The notes: generated by a model from the letters alone, not told the origin. Positions 9,083-17,841 are shown, numbered from the stretch's first letter. The stretch is 64,000 nucleotides of DNA from Hyphomonadaceae bacterium JAD_PAG50586_4 (GCA_023242925.1 CP096134.1:3305501-3369500); one strand, 5' to 3'. Numbers and translations are program-made.

Positions 9083-10547
9083 GGGCGCTCTCCGACTTGG
9101 CGACGCCCGCGATGTAATCGCCGATGCGATCCACCATCTCGGCCTGATCGAAATAGGTGGTGTGGATCAAACTCTCCCAGGTCATGGAATCCTTGGCGAG
9201 CTCATTGATCGCGTTGGTTTCGTCGGCGCTGACGCTGAAGATCGCAGCGCGATATCTGTCAAACAAGCGCTTTGACGCCGCCGCAGCGTTGGCATTCATA
9301 CGATCAGCCAGCTCTCCACCAAGCACATCACTTTGCGTGCCGTATGAGTGGGAACACGTGGAGACCTTATCGATGCGATGATCGCCGTCGCGGCCAAAGG
9401 CGATCGCGATCAACGTGCCGCCAATGGTGTTGTTCAGCATGCCGCGTAGCGACAATTCCAGCACCAGCGCCGCAAACAGACGGTAGAAGAAATAGGCTGC
9501 CATGAAGACGAGCGGCGCACCGGCAATGCCGATCACAACGAGATAGGCGCCGATCGACTGGAACGGCTGCACCAGCACATTGATGCCTCGAAAGAAATCG
9601 AACGCCAGGAAACTCGCGCCAATCAATATGAAGCCAATGACAGCGTTCACGCCCCAATGGATGCCTGTCGTGCGCGAACTTCGAAACAAAGACCAACGCG
9701 GGAAGGGTTCCAGAGGTACGCTTTCAAGCCGCCGGAGGAAGGCAATCGCTTCGTCACTTGGGTGCCAGATCGAATAGATCATTGTGTCGGCGCTCGGGCG
9801 TCGCGACGCACGGCGAATGCGCGCCAGGCCATAGAACGCCACCGGCAGCATCAACAGCAACGCCAAGCCGCTGACCACCGGATAGGCATGCTGCGCCATC
9901 CATGTGAGCGCGCCCACCAATAGGCCCGTATCGGACGCCCGCGCGATTTCTGCACCATGCTCGAACATGGCGCGCCGCGCCTCGGTGTGCGCGACCACAT
10001 CCTTGAATGGCATATTGACCACATCGAGCGTGGCGTTGACGACCCCTTGGCTGGCGAACGCGGTGATCGCAGGGATCATGAGGATACTGAGCGCAGCGAT
10101 CGCGGCGAATAACCAAGCGCCAAAGCGTTCCGTGCCTGTCGCATGTGTACGGAAAAAGGGCGTGCCCACTGTCGTGATGCTGGCGATTTTCGGATCGCGC
10201 TGCGCGCGAGACCAATTCAGCATCCGCGCCGCATCGTTGGCGACATTGCCGCCATGAGAATGGCCAATAACGTGTACTGGCCCGCCATTGCGGCGCGCCA
10301 CGCGCTTGATGGTGTCCACGAGTGCGCGTGCGCCGCGCTCGCGCTCCATGGCGCTGTTTGCGCCAGACCAGAGGTGGGGAATGATTTCGGCTTCCAGACC
10401 GCGTCCAGCGAGGCGTTGCTTCAGCAACGCCATAAACTTCGAGCGCGTCTGAAACCAATGGCCGCCGTCGATAGGTCCATCAGGCTCCGCGGCGGTGTCG
10501 CCGGTGCCGTGCACCGAAATAATCGTAACGCGATTAGCGTTGCCCAT
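9075..10547 (-). CDS. multi-pass membrane alpha/beta hydrolase
   Basis: A 490-residue protein. The N-terminal 150 residues form an alpha/beta-hydrolase or lipase-like domain: oxyanion HGTG at about residues 14-17 and nucleophile elbow GHSHGG (serine at about 97). At least four hydrophobic segments follow (for example AAIAALSILMIPAITAF, VVSGLALLLMLPVAFYG, AVIGFILIGASFLAFDF), so the enzyme is anchored in the inner membrane. A soluble C-terminal part contains STCSHSYGTQSDVLGG. It is coupled to the downstream lipoprotein gene. The substrate is unknown, with lipid or ester possible. Confidence 0.75.
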   Translation of the reverse strand: MGNANRVTIISVHGTGDTAAEPDGPIDGGHWFQTRSKFMALLKQRLAGRGLEAEIIPHLWSGANSAMERERGARALVDTIKRVARRNGGPVHVIGHSHGGNVANDAARMLNWSRAQRDPKIASITTVGTPFFRTHATGTERFGAWLFAAIAALSILMIPAITAFASQGVVNATLDVVNMPFKDVVAHTEARRAMFEHGAEIARASDTGLLVGALTWMAQHAYPVVSGLALLLMLPVAFYGLARIRRASRRPSADTMIYSIWHPSDEAIAFLRRLESVPLEPFPRWSLFRSSRTTGIHWGVNAVIGFILIGASFLAFDFFRGINVLVQPFQSIGAYLVVIGIAGAPLVFMAAYFFYRLFAALVLELSLRGMLNNTIGGTLIAIAFGRDGDHRIDKVSTCSHSYGTQSDVLGGELADRMNANAAAASKRLFDRYRAAIFSVSADETNAINELAKDSMTWESLIHTTYFDQAEMVDRIGDYIAGVAKSESAHA

Positions 10548-10641
10548 CCCCTCGTCCCCCGCGCCAATAGGGAACCAGAATGGAACCTTGTCCAGGTTCC
10601 TCTCGCGGGGACCGTAAAACGCGGCGGAATGGCCTTGGCGG

Positions 10642-11103
10642 TTAGCGCGCCAGCAGACGCCAAAGCTGGGCCCGCCCGCTCTGGATCAGAGCGTAAGCGT
10701 GATCGTCCCAATCATAGGGGCCTTGGATGAGGAGGCCCATGTCGATTTGGGCCAAGGCGGTCTCTGGGGATTTAGGGGTGCTTCCAGCGATGCGGGCAGC
10801 GGCCCGATCCAGTTTGCGATCAGCGTTTTTGATGTCGCGACTGAGGATTTTGAGCGCCTTTGCTTCGTCGAGTGGGCTGCGCAGCATTTGGTTGGCGGAA
10901 AGGCCAAGCGCCCGCGCTTTTAAAAACAAGCGCTCTTCGGATTCTGAAAAGGCGTGGAGCATGGCTTCACGAACTCTGTGGGCTTGGGTCCAGGCGCGGA
11001 TTTCTTTGAGCAAGGGGTCGGGATTTAGGGGATGAAGTGCCGGAGCTGGATCGAGGGCCAGGGGCAAGGCTGCGATCAAAGTGCGGCGGGAGAGCTTGGG
11101 CAC
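10642..11103 (-). CDS. hypothetical exported protein
   Basis: A 153-residue protein from a GTG start. The N-terminus (PKLSRRTLIAALPLAL) carries an RR pair and hydrophobic stretch like a short Tat or Sec leader. The remainder is highly charged and probably helical (EIRAWTQAHRVREAMLHAFSES). No known domain was recognised. It is divergent from the small XRE regulator at 11242; the shared 138-bp gap holds repeated GTTACAC motifs. Confidence 0.6.
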   Translation of the reverse strand: MPKLSRRTLIAALPLALDPAPALHPLNPDPLLKEIRAWTQAHRVREAMLHAFSESEERLFLKARALGLSANQMLRSPLDEAKALKILSRDIKNADRKLDRAAARIAGSTPKSPETALAQIDMGLLIQGPYDWDDHAYALIQSGRAQLWRLLAR

Positions 11104-11165
11104 GGGCGATCTCTTCCGCGTCCAGCGGATCCTGGGCGCGGCATAAGAAAAAGATACTCTTGGTC

Positions 11166-11232
11166 GTTACACTTTATGGGTAATTCATCGCCACAAGTCG
11201 GTCAACTAAAAAGTGCATTTTGTTACACCTTT
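11166..11232 (+). promoter_or_regulatory. candidate operator repeats before XRE regulator
   Basis: GTTACACTTTA (11166-11176) recurs as GTTACACCTTT (11222-11232). An inverted partial copy, AAAAAGTGCA, lies just before the second. The spacing and the position between two divergent genes suit an autoregulatory binding site of the adjacent XRE protein. This is inferred from repeats only. Confidence 0.35.
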
Positions 11233-11241
11233 GGTGATGCC

Positions 11242-11481
11242 GTGATTGCCGCGCAATTGCGTGCAGCGCGCGCCCTGCTCAATTGGAGCCAGACACGGCT
11301 TGCCGAAACGGCTGGCCTGTCGGTCGAAACCATAAAGCGGCTGGAACGCATGGATGGCCCCCTCGAAGCCACCACCGTTGCAACTATTGATGCGATCACC
11401 CGCGCGTTGGGTTCAGCCGGTGTTGAATTCACCAACGGCGATGAACCTGGGGTGAAACTGAAGGCAAAGCGAAAGCGCTAG
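11242..11481 (+). CDS. small XRE-family helix-turn-helix regulator
   Basis: A 79-residue protein that is almost entirely one HTH_3 domain: AAQLRAARALLNWSQTRLAE, then TAGLSVETIKRLER, and a tail ending GVKLKAKRKR. I chose the GTG at 11242 because family members begin just before this alanine-rich helix; upstream ATGs (for example 11176) would place the repeat motifs inside the gene. The GxEF(T/I)xGDEPGV end is typical of short alphaproteobacterial XRE proteins. It is probably an autoregulated repressor; targets are unknown. Confidence 0.8.
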   Translation: MIAAQLRAARALLNWSQTRLAETAGLSVETIKRLERMDGPLEATTVATIDAITRALGSAGVEFTNGDEPGVKLKAKRKR

Positions 11482-11610
11482 GATGAGGGCGTCTCCTCCC
11501 TTCAACGGGCGGCCGGGCGCTCGTGCTGGCGCATCGAGCCCTTGCGCATACGCAAGGTCTCGCCCCTCCGGGCCTAGCGCCCTGACGCGAGACTGGCGCG
11601 CGTTCGGGGC

Positions 11611-11931
11611 TCAGCCGTAGGGCGCTTCATCGTCGGGGCTGAACTCATCATCATCGCCGTCGTCATCATCATCATCCTCATCATCGTCTTCGCTGATGCT
11701 GATCAGAGCGAGCGCGCCTTCGCCAAGCACGCGCCGTTCGAGCAACGGCAAATGCTGCAAGCGGATCGCGAGCGCCAGCGCCAGCGCATATATGGCGTGC
11801 GAATTGCCCTGGAGAGCCGACCCCGCCAGGGCGCTCAGCACAGCTTCGATGGGTGTGATCAATTCCAGCACGCGCTGCCCCATCGCCTCCGCGGGGTATA
11901 GCTCGCCGTCGATGGGGACTTCAGGCTCCAT
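11611..11931 (-). CDS. small protein with polyacidic C-terminal tail
   Basis: A 106-residue protein. Residues 1-75 are helical and hydrophobic/neutral (LELITPIEAVLSALAG, HAIYALALALAIRLQHLPLLE). The end is an acidic run of about 20 Asp/Glu residues (EDDDEDDDDDDGDDDE) encoded by repeated GAT/GAC triplets (11649-11690). No known family was recognised. The acid tail could bind metal or a basic partner, but this is speculation. The reading is supported mainly by the open frame and a plausible ATG start. Confidence 0.55.
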   Translation of the reverse strand: MEPEVPIDGELYPAEAMGQRVLELITPIEAVLSALAGSALQGNSHAIYALALALAIRLQHLPLLERRVLGEGALALISISEDDDEDDDDDDGDDDEFSPDDEAPYG

Positions 11932-12163
11932 GCGCTGAAGGATGCGCGCCGGTAGCTGGAAGAAGCAAGTTTGCTTTGTTTTCCGCTCTATTCCGCTTCA
12001 TTCCGACTGCAGAAAAGCGCGCGGCGGAACCCGCCATCGTGTCTTGGCCTATGCAATTTCAGTCGATCACTGCGTCGCCAGGCCCGAGGCCGTGAATGTC
12101 AGCGCGTCGGCGGCACAGCATTGCTCGCGCACGCGACGACGCGGCGCAACTTCGGCGAAAGAC

Positions 12164-13213
12164 CTAGCCCCCGCAAATCTCCACTTGTTGTTGCGTGCGC
12201 ATTTCCCAAGAGCAGGAATAGGCCGGATCAGCATAGCAGATGTAGCCGCCCGGTGTTCGCTGGCAGCTGCAAGGCGCCTCGGTGAAGCTGACCTCGCCGT
12301 TGCGATAGCCGTCGTTCGCGGCAATGCTTCGACAGGCGCGTTCGCCATTGGCGCGTGCATTATCGCGCGCTACTTGACAGGCGGCGACCTCGCTCGGCGC
12401 GGCCGTCGCGTTCACACCGCGAATGACCTGCCCAACACGCCCCGGCTGCCACACTTCGCGCGTCTCCATACGACAGGTGAGTAGGACGTCGCGCGCGCGG
12501 CTCGCGTAGGCGCCGTTTGGATAGAGCACCAGATAATTTTGGAACGCTTGGCGCGTTTGGACGGCGACAGCCTGATCCCAGGCGCTTTGCTCGCTCGCGT
12601 TCGGTGCGCCGGCGGGAGGCGTCTCGACCGAGGGCGCCTGTATTGGCGGGGCCGATCCAATGTTTGCCCCCGGCGCCTCGGCGCTTTGGCGTTGTGCAGC
12701 GCCGTTGAAATAAAGCAGCGCGCCCAATGCGGTCGCGACGACCAAGATAAGCGCCAGGATCGCAACAAGCAGCGCGCTGCGCTGGCGCCGGCGCGGCGGC
12801 GCTTCAAGCGCTTGGGGACGCTCGCCGCTGACAATTGCGCGCAAAGCGGCCAGCACCATCTGCCAGTGCGAGTCTTTGATGTCGCCGCTCCAGCCGATGA
12901 GATCACCCATCTGGATCAACGAAAACCCTAGCGGGGGATCGACGTCGTCAATGCGGATCGGCAGCAGAATGCCGCGGTTCTTACCGACGCCAGCCTCTTC
13001 TTTCACCCAAGGCGCGCCGACCGATTGCTCCGACCAAATCGCGATCACCGCCTTTGCGGCGTTGAGCTCGTTATGGATCGTTTGATCCCATTGAGCGCCT
13101 GGTGTGATGCCGTGGTCCCACCAAACCGAAAAGCCCTCGGCGCGCAAACCCTCCACGATCCTTACGACACGGCCGGCGTCTTCCTTTTTGTATGAAATAA
13201 AGATGTCAGCCAT
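12164..13213 (-). CDS. TIR-domain membrane protein with Cys-rich C-terminal domain
   Basis: A 349-residue protein. Residues 1-130 form a bacterial TIR domain: DIFISYKKED at the start and GAPWVKEEAG at about 67-75, where the catalytic or structural glutamate is expected. An RRRQR stop-transfer segment precedes one transmembrane helix at about 147-169. The outer part includes a WDQAVAVQTRQAFQNYLVLYPNGAYA repeat-like linker (split here: WDQAVAVQTRQAF, then QNYLVLYPNGAYA), seen with caspase and TIR proteins, and ends in a domain with about eight cysteines (CSCQRTPGGYICYADPAYSC). A cytoplasmic TIR joined to a periplasmic Cys-rich sensor is inferred. Confidence 0.85.
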   Translation of the reverse strand: MADIFISYKKEDAGRVVRIVEGLRAEGFSVWWDHGITPGAQWDQTIHNELNAAKAVIAIWSEQSVGAPWVKEEAGVGKNRGILLPIRIDDVDPPLGFSLIQMGDLIGWSGDIKDSHWQMVLAALRAIVSGERPQALEAPPRRRQRSALLVAILALILVVATALGALLYFNGAAQRQSAEAPGANIGSAPPIQAPSVETPPAGAPNASEQSAWDQAVAVQTRQAFQNYLVLYPNGAYASRARDVLLTCRMETREVWQPGRVGQVIRGVNATAAPSEVAACQVARDNARANGERACRSIAANDGYRNGEVSFTEAPCSCQRTPGGYICYADPAYSCSWEMRTQQQVEICGG

Positions 13214-13591
13214 CGCCCACCCCCGTGCTCATCCAACGCCAACAGGTCGGCGAGCGTCACCAAAGATTGTGGCGACGTTTGGAACCACCGATCGGGCTAA
13301 ACGAAACGCTCGAGCCCTCGATAATCGCAGTTTAGGGGATGGCGCGCGCTGATGTCGGGCCACACTCTTCCAGCCGCCGCTTTTCGCCGCCTAAGAGCCG
13401 ACGCGCGCGCACGAGGCCCAAGTCAGATGTGTTCGTGCGCCACACAGCAACTTACGTAATGCCCCATACGCCAACACACGCGCGATATGCATGGGCTCGG
13501 CGGTGATTTTGGGTCAATGCGTGCCATCAACCGATCAATAGGCAACCACACCTTAACCGCGCTGTCCTTGAGTTGGCCACGGAGAGAGACG
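13214..13591 (+). other. intergenic region between divergent TIR and receiver-like genes
   Basis: 378 bp without a credible gene. It must hold the promoters for the divergent genes at 13213 (minus) and 13592 (plus). A purine-rich GGAGAGAGA ribosome-binding site lies right before 13592. No RNA gene or clear repeat was recognised. Confidence 0.5.
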
Positions 13592-14082
13592 ATGGCGACG
13601 CTTCCATGGCAGGTTCTTTTGGCGTCGCCGAACCGCTTCGATATCGAAACGCAAACGGACGTCCTGCGAAACGCCGGAGTCCGGCGCACAATCTCCGCAC
13701 GCGACAGCGACGAGGCCTACAAGCTCGCGGATCGCGCCGGGCTTAATGTCATCATCTTGGGGAGGATTGCGCGCCCACATCGCCGTTGGACTGGATCAAA
13801 TTGTTGCGTCGCGACGAACGCCACCAGGCGCGCGAGGCGGCGATCTTCGTCACATCACGCGCGCTCACGCTCTCAAAAGTCGAAGCCTGTCGCCGCGCAG
13901 GCGCCAACGCTATGATCGGCCTGCCGATCACTAGCAATTCGCTGATCAACACGATCACTAAGGTGCTGGCCCGTCCGCGTCCCTTTATCGAAACCGAGAT
14001 CTATACGGGCCCCTGTCGACGCGCAGGTATTGTCACGGCCGGCGCCGGCGCACGACGGCGCAGAAGTGATGCGGCATCCTAA
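13592..14082 (+). pseudogene. receiver-like (response-regulator-type) protein, apparent frameshift
   Basis: The ATG at 13592 follows a GGAGAGAGAC ribosome-binding site. The first frame gives a CheY-like beginning (WQVLLASPNRFDIETQTDVL, then VRRTISARDSDEAY and NVIILG). The frame breaks at 13759-13764 (TTGGGGAGGAT); adding one G gives GEDCAPTSPLDWIKLLR. The second frame continues the receiver fold (AAIFVTSRALTLSKVEACRRAGANAMIGLP). The usual phospho-acceptor Asp after the third strand is not evident (IILGED instead), so it may be an atypical receiver. The repaired length is about 163 residues with no output domain. Confidence 0.65.
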
Positions 14083-14094
14083 GAGAAGCGTAGC

Positions 14095-15156
14095 CTACCC
14101 CGCCAAGCGCGCGCGGCGTCCGAGCTTTCGATCCAACAGCGCAAAGAGATGATGCACGAGCGCTGGATCGTCGAATTGGTGCGCAAGGCGCTCAACCTCA
14201 TCCAATTCAACATCGCTCAAGCAGGAATTGGCCGCGTGAGGGGCTGCATGGAACAAGCCTTCAGTCGGCGTCGACGACACGCTTTCATAATCATCAAACA
14301 GACGCTCGCGGATTTTCTCGCCCGCTCGGGCGCCCGTCACTTTGATTTCAATGTCGCGGCCGGAGCGTCGAATAAGGTCCCGCGCCAGGGCGAGAATGGA
14401 GTGCGGCGCACCCATATCGACGTAGTAGGCGCCGCCAGGCGCAACAGCTTCGGTGTGCTCTGCTGCGCTCACGCCAAGCACCAGATCGACGGCCTCGTCG
14501 TGCGACATGAAAAACCGCTCCATGTCGGGATGGGTGATTTCAACCGGACCGCCCGCTTCAATCTGCGCCTCGAACCGTGGCAACACCGAACCGCTGGAGC
14601 CCAGCACATTGCCAAAGCGCACTGAGCGCATGCGCATTTTTGAGCCCGCAAGTTGGCGACCGCCCAGATAGAGTTCCCCCAGACGCTTACAGGCACCCAT
14701 GACGCAAACGGGCTCGGCCGCCTTATCGGACGAGACGAAGGTGAAGGCGCTGACGCCCGCATGCTCGGCTGCGGCCACCACATTGCGTACGCCAAGGAGA
14801 TTTGTCCGCACGCACTCGCCGGGATGGCGTTCGCCCATATGCACGTGCTTGAGGGCGGCCGCATGGATCACGATATCGGGGCGTTCCAGTTCCAGGATGC
14901 GCGCAAGGCGGGCGTTGTCACGAATGTCAGCCAGGACCTCGACGATCCGGATTTGGGGCGCGCGCGCAGCAGATGCCTCGGCGACTCCAAGCAGCCCGTG
15001 GTCGTGGTGGTCGAGCAGAACAAGGGATTGGCACTGGAGCTCAGACAGCCCCTGCGCCAGCGCCCGTCCTATAGACCCGGCGGCGCCTGTGATGAGCACT
15101 TTTTTGCCGGCCCACGCCCTGTTGGCGCGCGCCTCTGCGACTCGAATCACGCCCAA
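14095..15156 (-). CDS. CapD/FlaA1-type nucleotide-sugar 4,6-dehydratase
   Basis: A 353-residue SDR protein of the polysaccharide-biosynthesis CapD_2 family, which forms UDP-4-keto-6-deoxy-HexNAc sugars. It has GAAGSIGRALAQGL at about residue 25, HAAALKHVHMGE, then SSDKAAEPVCVMGACKR, where MGACKR occupies the place of the catalytic (M/Y)xxxK. The product is short like FlaA1 and lacks the N-terminal membrane half of PglF/WbpM types. The start is probably the TTG at 15156 or a nearby GTG at 15150. It borders the deoxysugar module on the opposite strand, so it probably feeds the same glycan; the substrate is inferred. Confidence 0.85.
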   Translation of the reverse strand: MGVIRVAEARANRAWAGKKVLITGAAGSIGRALAQGLSELQCQSLVLLDHHDHGLLGVAEASAARAPQIRIVEVLADIRDNARLARILELERPDIVIHAAALKHVHMGERHPGECVRTNLLGVRNVVAAAEHAGVSAFTFVSSDKAAEPVCVMGACKRLGELYLGGRQLAGSKMRMRSVRFGNVLGSSGSVLPRFEAQIEAGGPVEITHPDMERFFMSHDEAVDLVLGVSAAEHTEAVAPGGAYYVDMGAPHSILALARDLIRRSGRDIEIKVTGARAGEKIRERLFDDYESVSSTPTEGLFHAAPHAANSCLSDVELDEVERLAHQFDDPALVHHLFALLDRKLGRRARLAG

Positions 15157-15324
15157 GGCTGCCCCCTTAGAAAGTAACGCCGGGGTTGTATTTCATGTTC
15201 GCGACCTAAAAGCCAGTCCAGGCCAATGCTCGCGATCAGATGTTGCCATTTTGCAGCTGTCTATGGGGCCAGAGGGCCTTCAGCCCGATCGCCACGCCGA
15301 TGTTTGCAGCCGATGACGGATGGA

Positions 15325-15838
15325 ATGACGGCGTTGAACGATCGCCGACGCGGAAATGGACAATCTGCGCGGCGGCTTCGCCGTCGACGGCCTGCGGATC
15401 GGCTTCGGCGCGACGGTGACCGCCTGTGTGGACGGAATGCCCGCGCTTGAAACCTTGCTCACCAGCAGGTGCCTCTTCCAACAGACACTCCGTCAGATAG
15501 GCTAGAGCCTGCCCGTCATGACAGCAGAAGGACGGGATGCGCTCGGGCTCGCGGGTCTGACCAACGCTGACAGCCTCGTGATTGCGGACGAGAGCGGCCG
15601 CACGGGAATCGTCCACAATCTTGCCGATGGATCTCTGCAAAGCACCATCATCAACACCGTGTCGGCCGCGATCTGCGCCAAGAGATCGACCTCACGCTGT
15701 ACACTGCCAGGCTCGGAGGCGGTCCAAGACTCGATCACCGCGGAGCGCTTCGGCCTGCGCATCGGCGACGAGATGCGCGATTTCTTGCCGGATACCGCGC
15801 CCTGGCAGCGAACAGCGCCGAAATCGAGGCGCCCGTGA
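15325..15838 (+). pseudogene. degenerate small protein gene, several frameshifts
   Basis: Pieces in all three plus frames read like one protein. An N-terminal piece (MDNLRGGFAVDGLRIGFGA, from 15356) is followed by LAGLTNADSLVIADESGRTG and LADGSLQSTIINT (15545-15660), then RDLRQEIDLTL (about 15675) and EAVQDSITAERFGLRIGDEM (about 15715-15775). At least three or four indels are needed to join them, more than elsewhere in the window, so this may be real decay. The fragments resemble short beta-rich hypothetical proteins of alphaproteobacteria; no function can be given. Confidence 0.4.
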
Positions 15839-15914
15839 TCGCTGCGTCCCTAGCTCGCCTCAGAAGGTCGCGCGGCGCTAGACATCGCTAAACCGTGCGT
15901 TTAGGTGAACCGCC

Positions 15915-17090
15915 ATGAAAAGTTCGCGCGAAAACCCCGTATTGAGGTTCTCCGTTCCCTATGTGACGGGCGATGAAATCGAATACATCAAGGACGTCAT
16001 CGCCAGCAAAAATTTTGCCGGCAACGGTCCTTACACAAAGAAGGCGCAAGCGCTGATCGAGAGCCGCATCGGCGTACGTAAGGTCCTGCTCACGCACAGC
16101 TGCACAGCGGCGCTGGAGATGTCGGCGCTGCTCTTGGGAGTGGGACCAGGTGACGAAGTGATTATGCCGTCCTACACGTTCTGTTCGACGGCCTCAGCGT
16201 TTGCCCGGACCGGCTGCACCATCGCATTTTGCGACATCGATCCCGCCACTATGATGGCCGATCCAGCCGACATAGAACGGCGCATCACGCCGAATACAAA
16301 AGCGATTGTGCCGGTGCACTACGGCGGCCTCGCTTGCCAGATCGAGGAAATCGCGGCGCTTGCCCAAAGGCATGAGATAGCGCTCGTAGAAGACGCCGCG
16401 CAGGGGTTCGACGCCGCTGTCAATGGTAGACCGCTCGGAACGTTCGGCACGTTCGGCTGCATCTCCTTCCATGAAACGAAGAACCTGCACGCCGGACTCT
16501 GCGGCGCGCTCTACGTCAATGAGGACGATCCCGAGCTGCAGGAGCGCGCCATCCGCATTTGGGAGCGTGGCACCAACCGTCAGGCTGTGCTCAAGGGCGT
16601 CATCGACAAGTACAGCTGGACCGACCTTGGTTCGAGCTTCTATCCGTCCGAGCTGCAGGCCGCATTCCTGTTGGCGCAGCTTGAGCATGCGGATGAAAAC
16701 AAACTCGAACGGCAGACGTTGTACGCACGTTACGCCAATCCATTGCGCGCGCTTGCTGACAAAGGCGCGTTTACATTTCCGCCAATGCCGCAGTCGCTCG
16801 ATACGAACTATCACGCTTGCTATGTGATCTTCGACAGCGTTGCTGACTGCGACCGCGTGCGCGAGACCCTGAAACGGGCTGGCATCCACGCCTACATTGG
16901 CTACGTTCCGCTGCATTCCTCGCCGATGGGACTGAAACTTGGTAACAAGCCTGATGATGTGCCAGTCACGGAAGCGCTCGCGCCACGGACGCTCAGGTTG
17001 CCCTTCCACAACGATATGACGGAAGCCGATGTCGATCGCGTTGTCGATCTCATGCGGCAATGTTTCGCGGACCATCATGCCCACGTTTGA
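15915..17090 (+). CDS. rffA: dTDP-4-keto-6-deoxyhexose 4-aminotransferase (RffA/WecE type)
   Basis: A 391-residue PLP aminotransferase of the DegT family, closest in pattern to RffA/WecE, which aminates dTDP-4-keto-6-deoxyglucose at C4. It has NFAGNGPYTKKAQ (residues 33-45), EDAAQGFDA (159-167), the lysine in SFHETKN (about K189) and the RffA-type segments GTNRQA and DKYSWTDLGSSFYPSELQAA. WecE usually has a Gly-rich stretch after SFHETKN; here it reads LHAGLCGAL. Its stop overlaps the next gene by 14 bases. With the dehydratase and ketoreductase next door, the real substrate is probably a 2-deoxy-4-keto sugar, so the name describes homology and not a proven substrate. Confidence 0.9.
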   Translation: MKSSRENPVLRFSVPYVTGDEIEYIKDVIASKNFAGNGPYTKKAQALIESRIGVRKVLLTHSCTAALEMSALLLGVGPGDEVIMPSYTFCSTASAFARTGCTIAFCDIDPATMMADPADIERRITPNTKAIVPVHYGGLACQIEEIAALAQRHEIALVEDAAQGFDAAVNGRPLGTFGTFGCISFHETKNLHAGLCGALYVNEDDPELQERAIRIWERGTNRQAVLKGVIDKYSWTDLGSSFYPSELQAAFLLAQLEHADENKLERQTLYARYANPLRALADKGAFTFPPMPQSLDTNYHACYVIFDSVADCDRVRETLKRAGIHAYIGYVPLHSSPMGLKLGNKPDDVPVTEALAPRTLRLPFHNDMTEADVDRVVDLMRQCFADHHAHV

Positions 17091-17841
17091 CGAGGCCGTC
17101 GCCGCCTACACACGTTTCCTCGGTGGCCCGATCGCCGGCACGCAAAGCAGGCTACGCATAGAAGCACATGTGGAAACGCAAAAGGACTGGTCGCCACTGC
17201 ACACAATGGACGAGGTGCGCGCCTGGTACCTGAAACGCGCGGCCGACTGCCCGATGAAGGTCGAGTCGATCCCAGTGCTCGAATGCCGCGAGTGGAGCCT
17301 CCATCCGGAAACCGGGACCATCCGCCACAAGAGTGGAGAGTTCTTCTACGTGGAGGGCCTGCGCGTCTCAAACACGGGTGGACGCGAGAACTCGGGCGGC
17401 TGGGACCAACCTATGCTCACCCAAGTCGGCTTCGACGGCGGAATTCTCGGGCTCTTGCGCCAACGCAAGGACAGCGTTCCCCTCTACCTCGTCGAGGCGA
17501 AGGCCGAACCGGGCAATTATCGCATGGTCCAGATATCTCCTACGCTTCAGGCGACGTTCTCGAATTTGAAGCGCGCGCATGCGGGACGCAAACCGCGTTT
17601 CGCCGAGTATTTCGAAGCACCGGCTGAAAACGGCGCGCTCGTCCACTACGATCAATGGATGTCCGAAGACGGTGGCCGACTGACAAACAAGCGCAACAAA
17701 GGCATGATCGTCGAGGCCCCCGCCGACAAGCCGCTCGAGGCGCCAGACGGGTTCATGTGGCTGAGCTTGTGGCAGATCAAAGAATGCTTCCATGACGATG
17801 CGTGGATCAACCCGCACCTGCGTATGCTGATGCACCTATGA
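17077..17841 (+). CDS. NDP-hexose 2,3-dehydratase, single-domain form
   Basis: A 255-residue protein of the Hexose_dehydrat family (TylX3/EvaA type), which removes water across C2-C3 of NDP-4-keto-6-deoxyhexose, the first step to 2-deoxysugars. Diagnostic segments are SGEFFYVEGLRV (about 88), WDQPMLTQVGFDGGILGLL (about 108), YLVEAKAEPGNY, QISPTLQATFSNLKRAH (about 165) and RNKGMIVEAP near the end. Known enzymes are about 450-480 residues with two tandem copies; only one copy is present here. The ATG at 17077 overlaps the aminotransferase end, and the stop overlaps the next start (ATGA). Confidence 0.85.
   Translation: MPTFDEAVAAYTRFLGGPIAGTQSRLRIEAHVETQKDWSPLHTMDEVRAWYLKRAADCPMKVESIPVLECREWSLHPETGTIRHKSGEFFYVEGLRVSNTGGRENSGGWDQPMLTQVGFDGGILGLLRQRKDSVPLYLVEAKAEPGNYRMVQISPTLQATFSNLKRAHAGRKPRFAEYFEAPAENGALVHYDQWMSEDGGRLTNKRNKGMIVEAPADKPLEAPDGFMWLSLWQIKECFHDDAWINPHLRMLMHL

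Noticed and set aside
16194..17084. Minus-strand open frame of 296 codons
   Set aside because: Antisense to the RffA-type aminotransferase; no family sequence.
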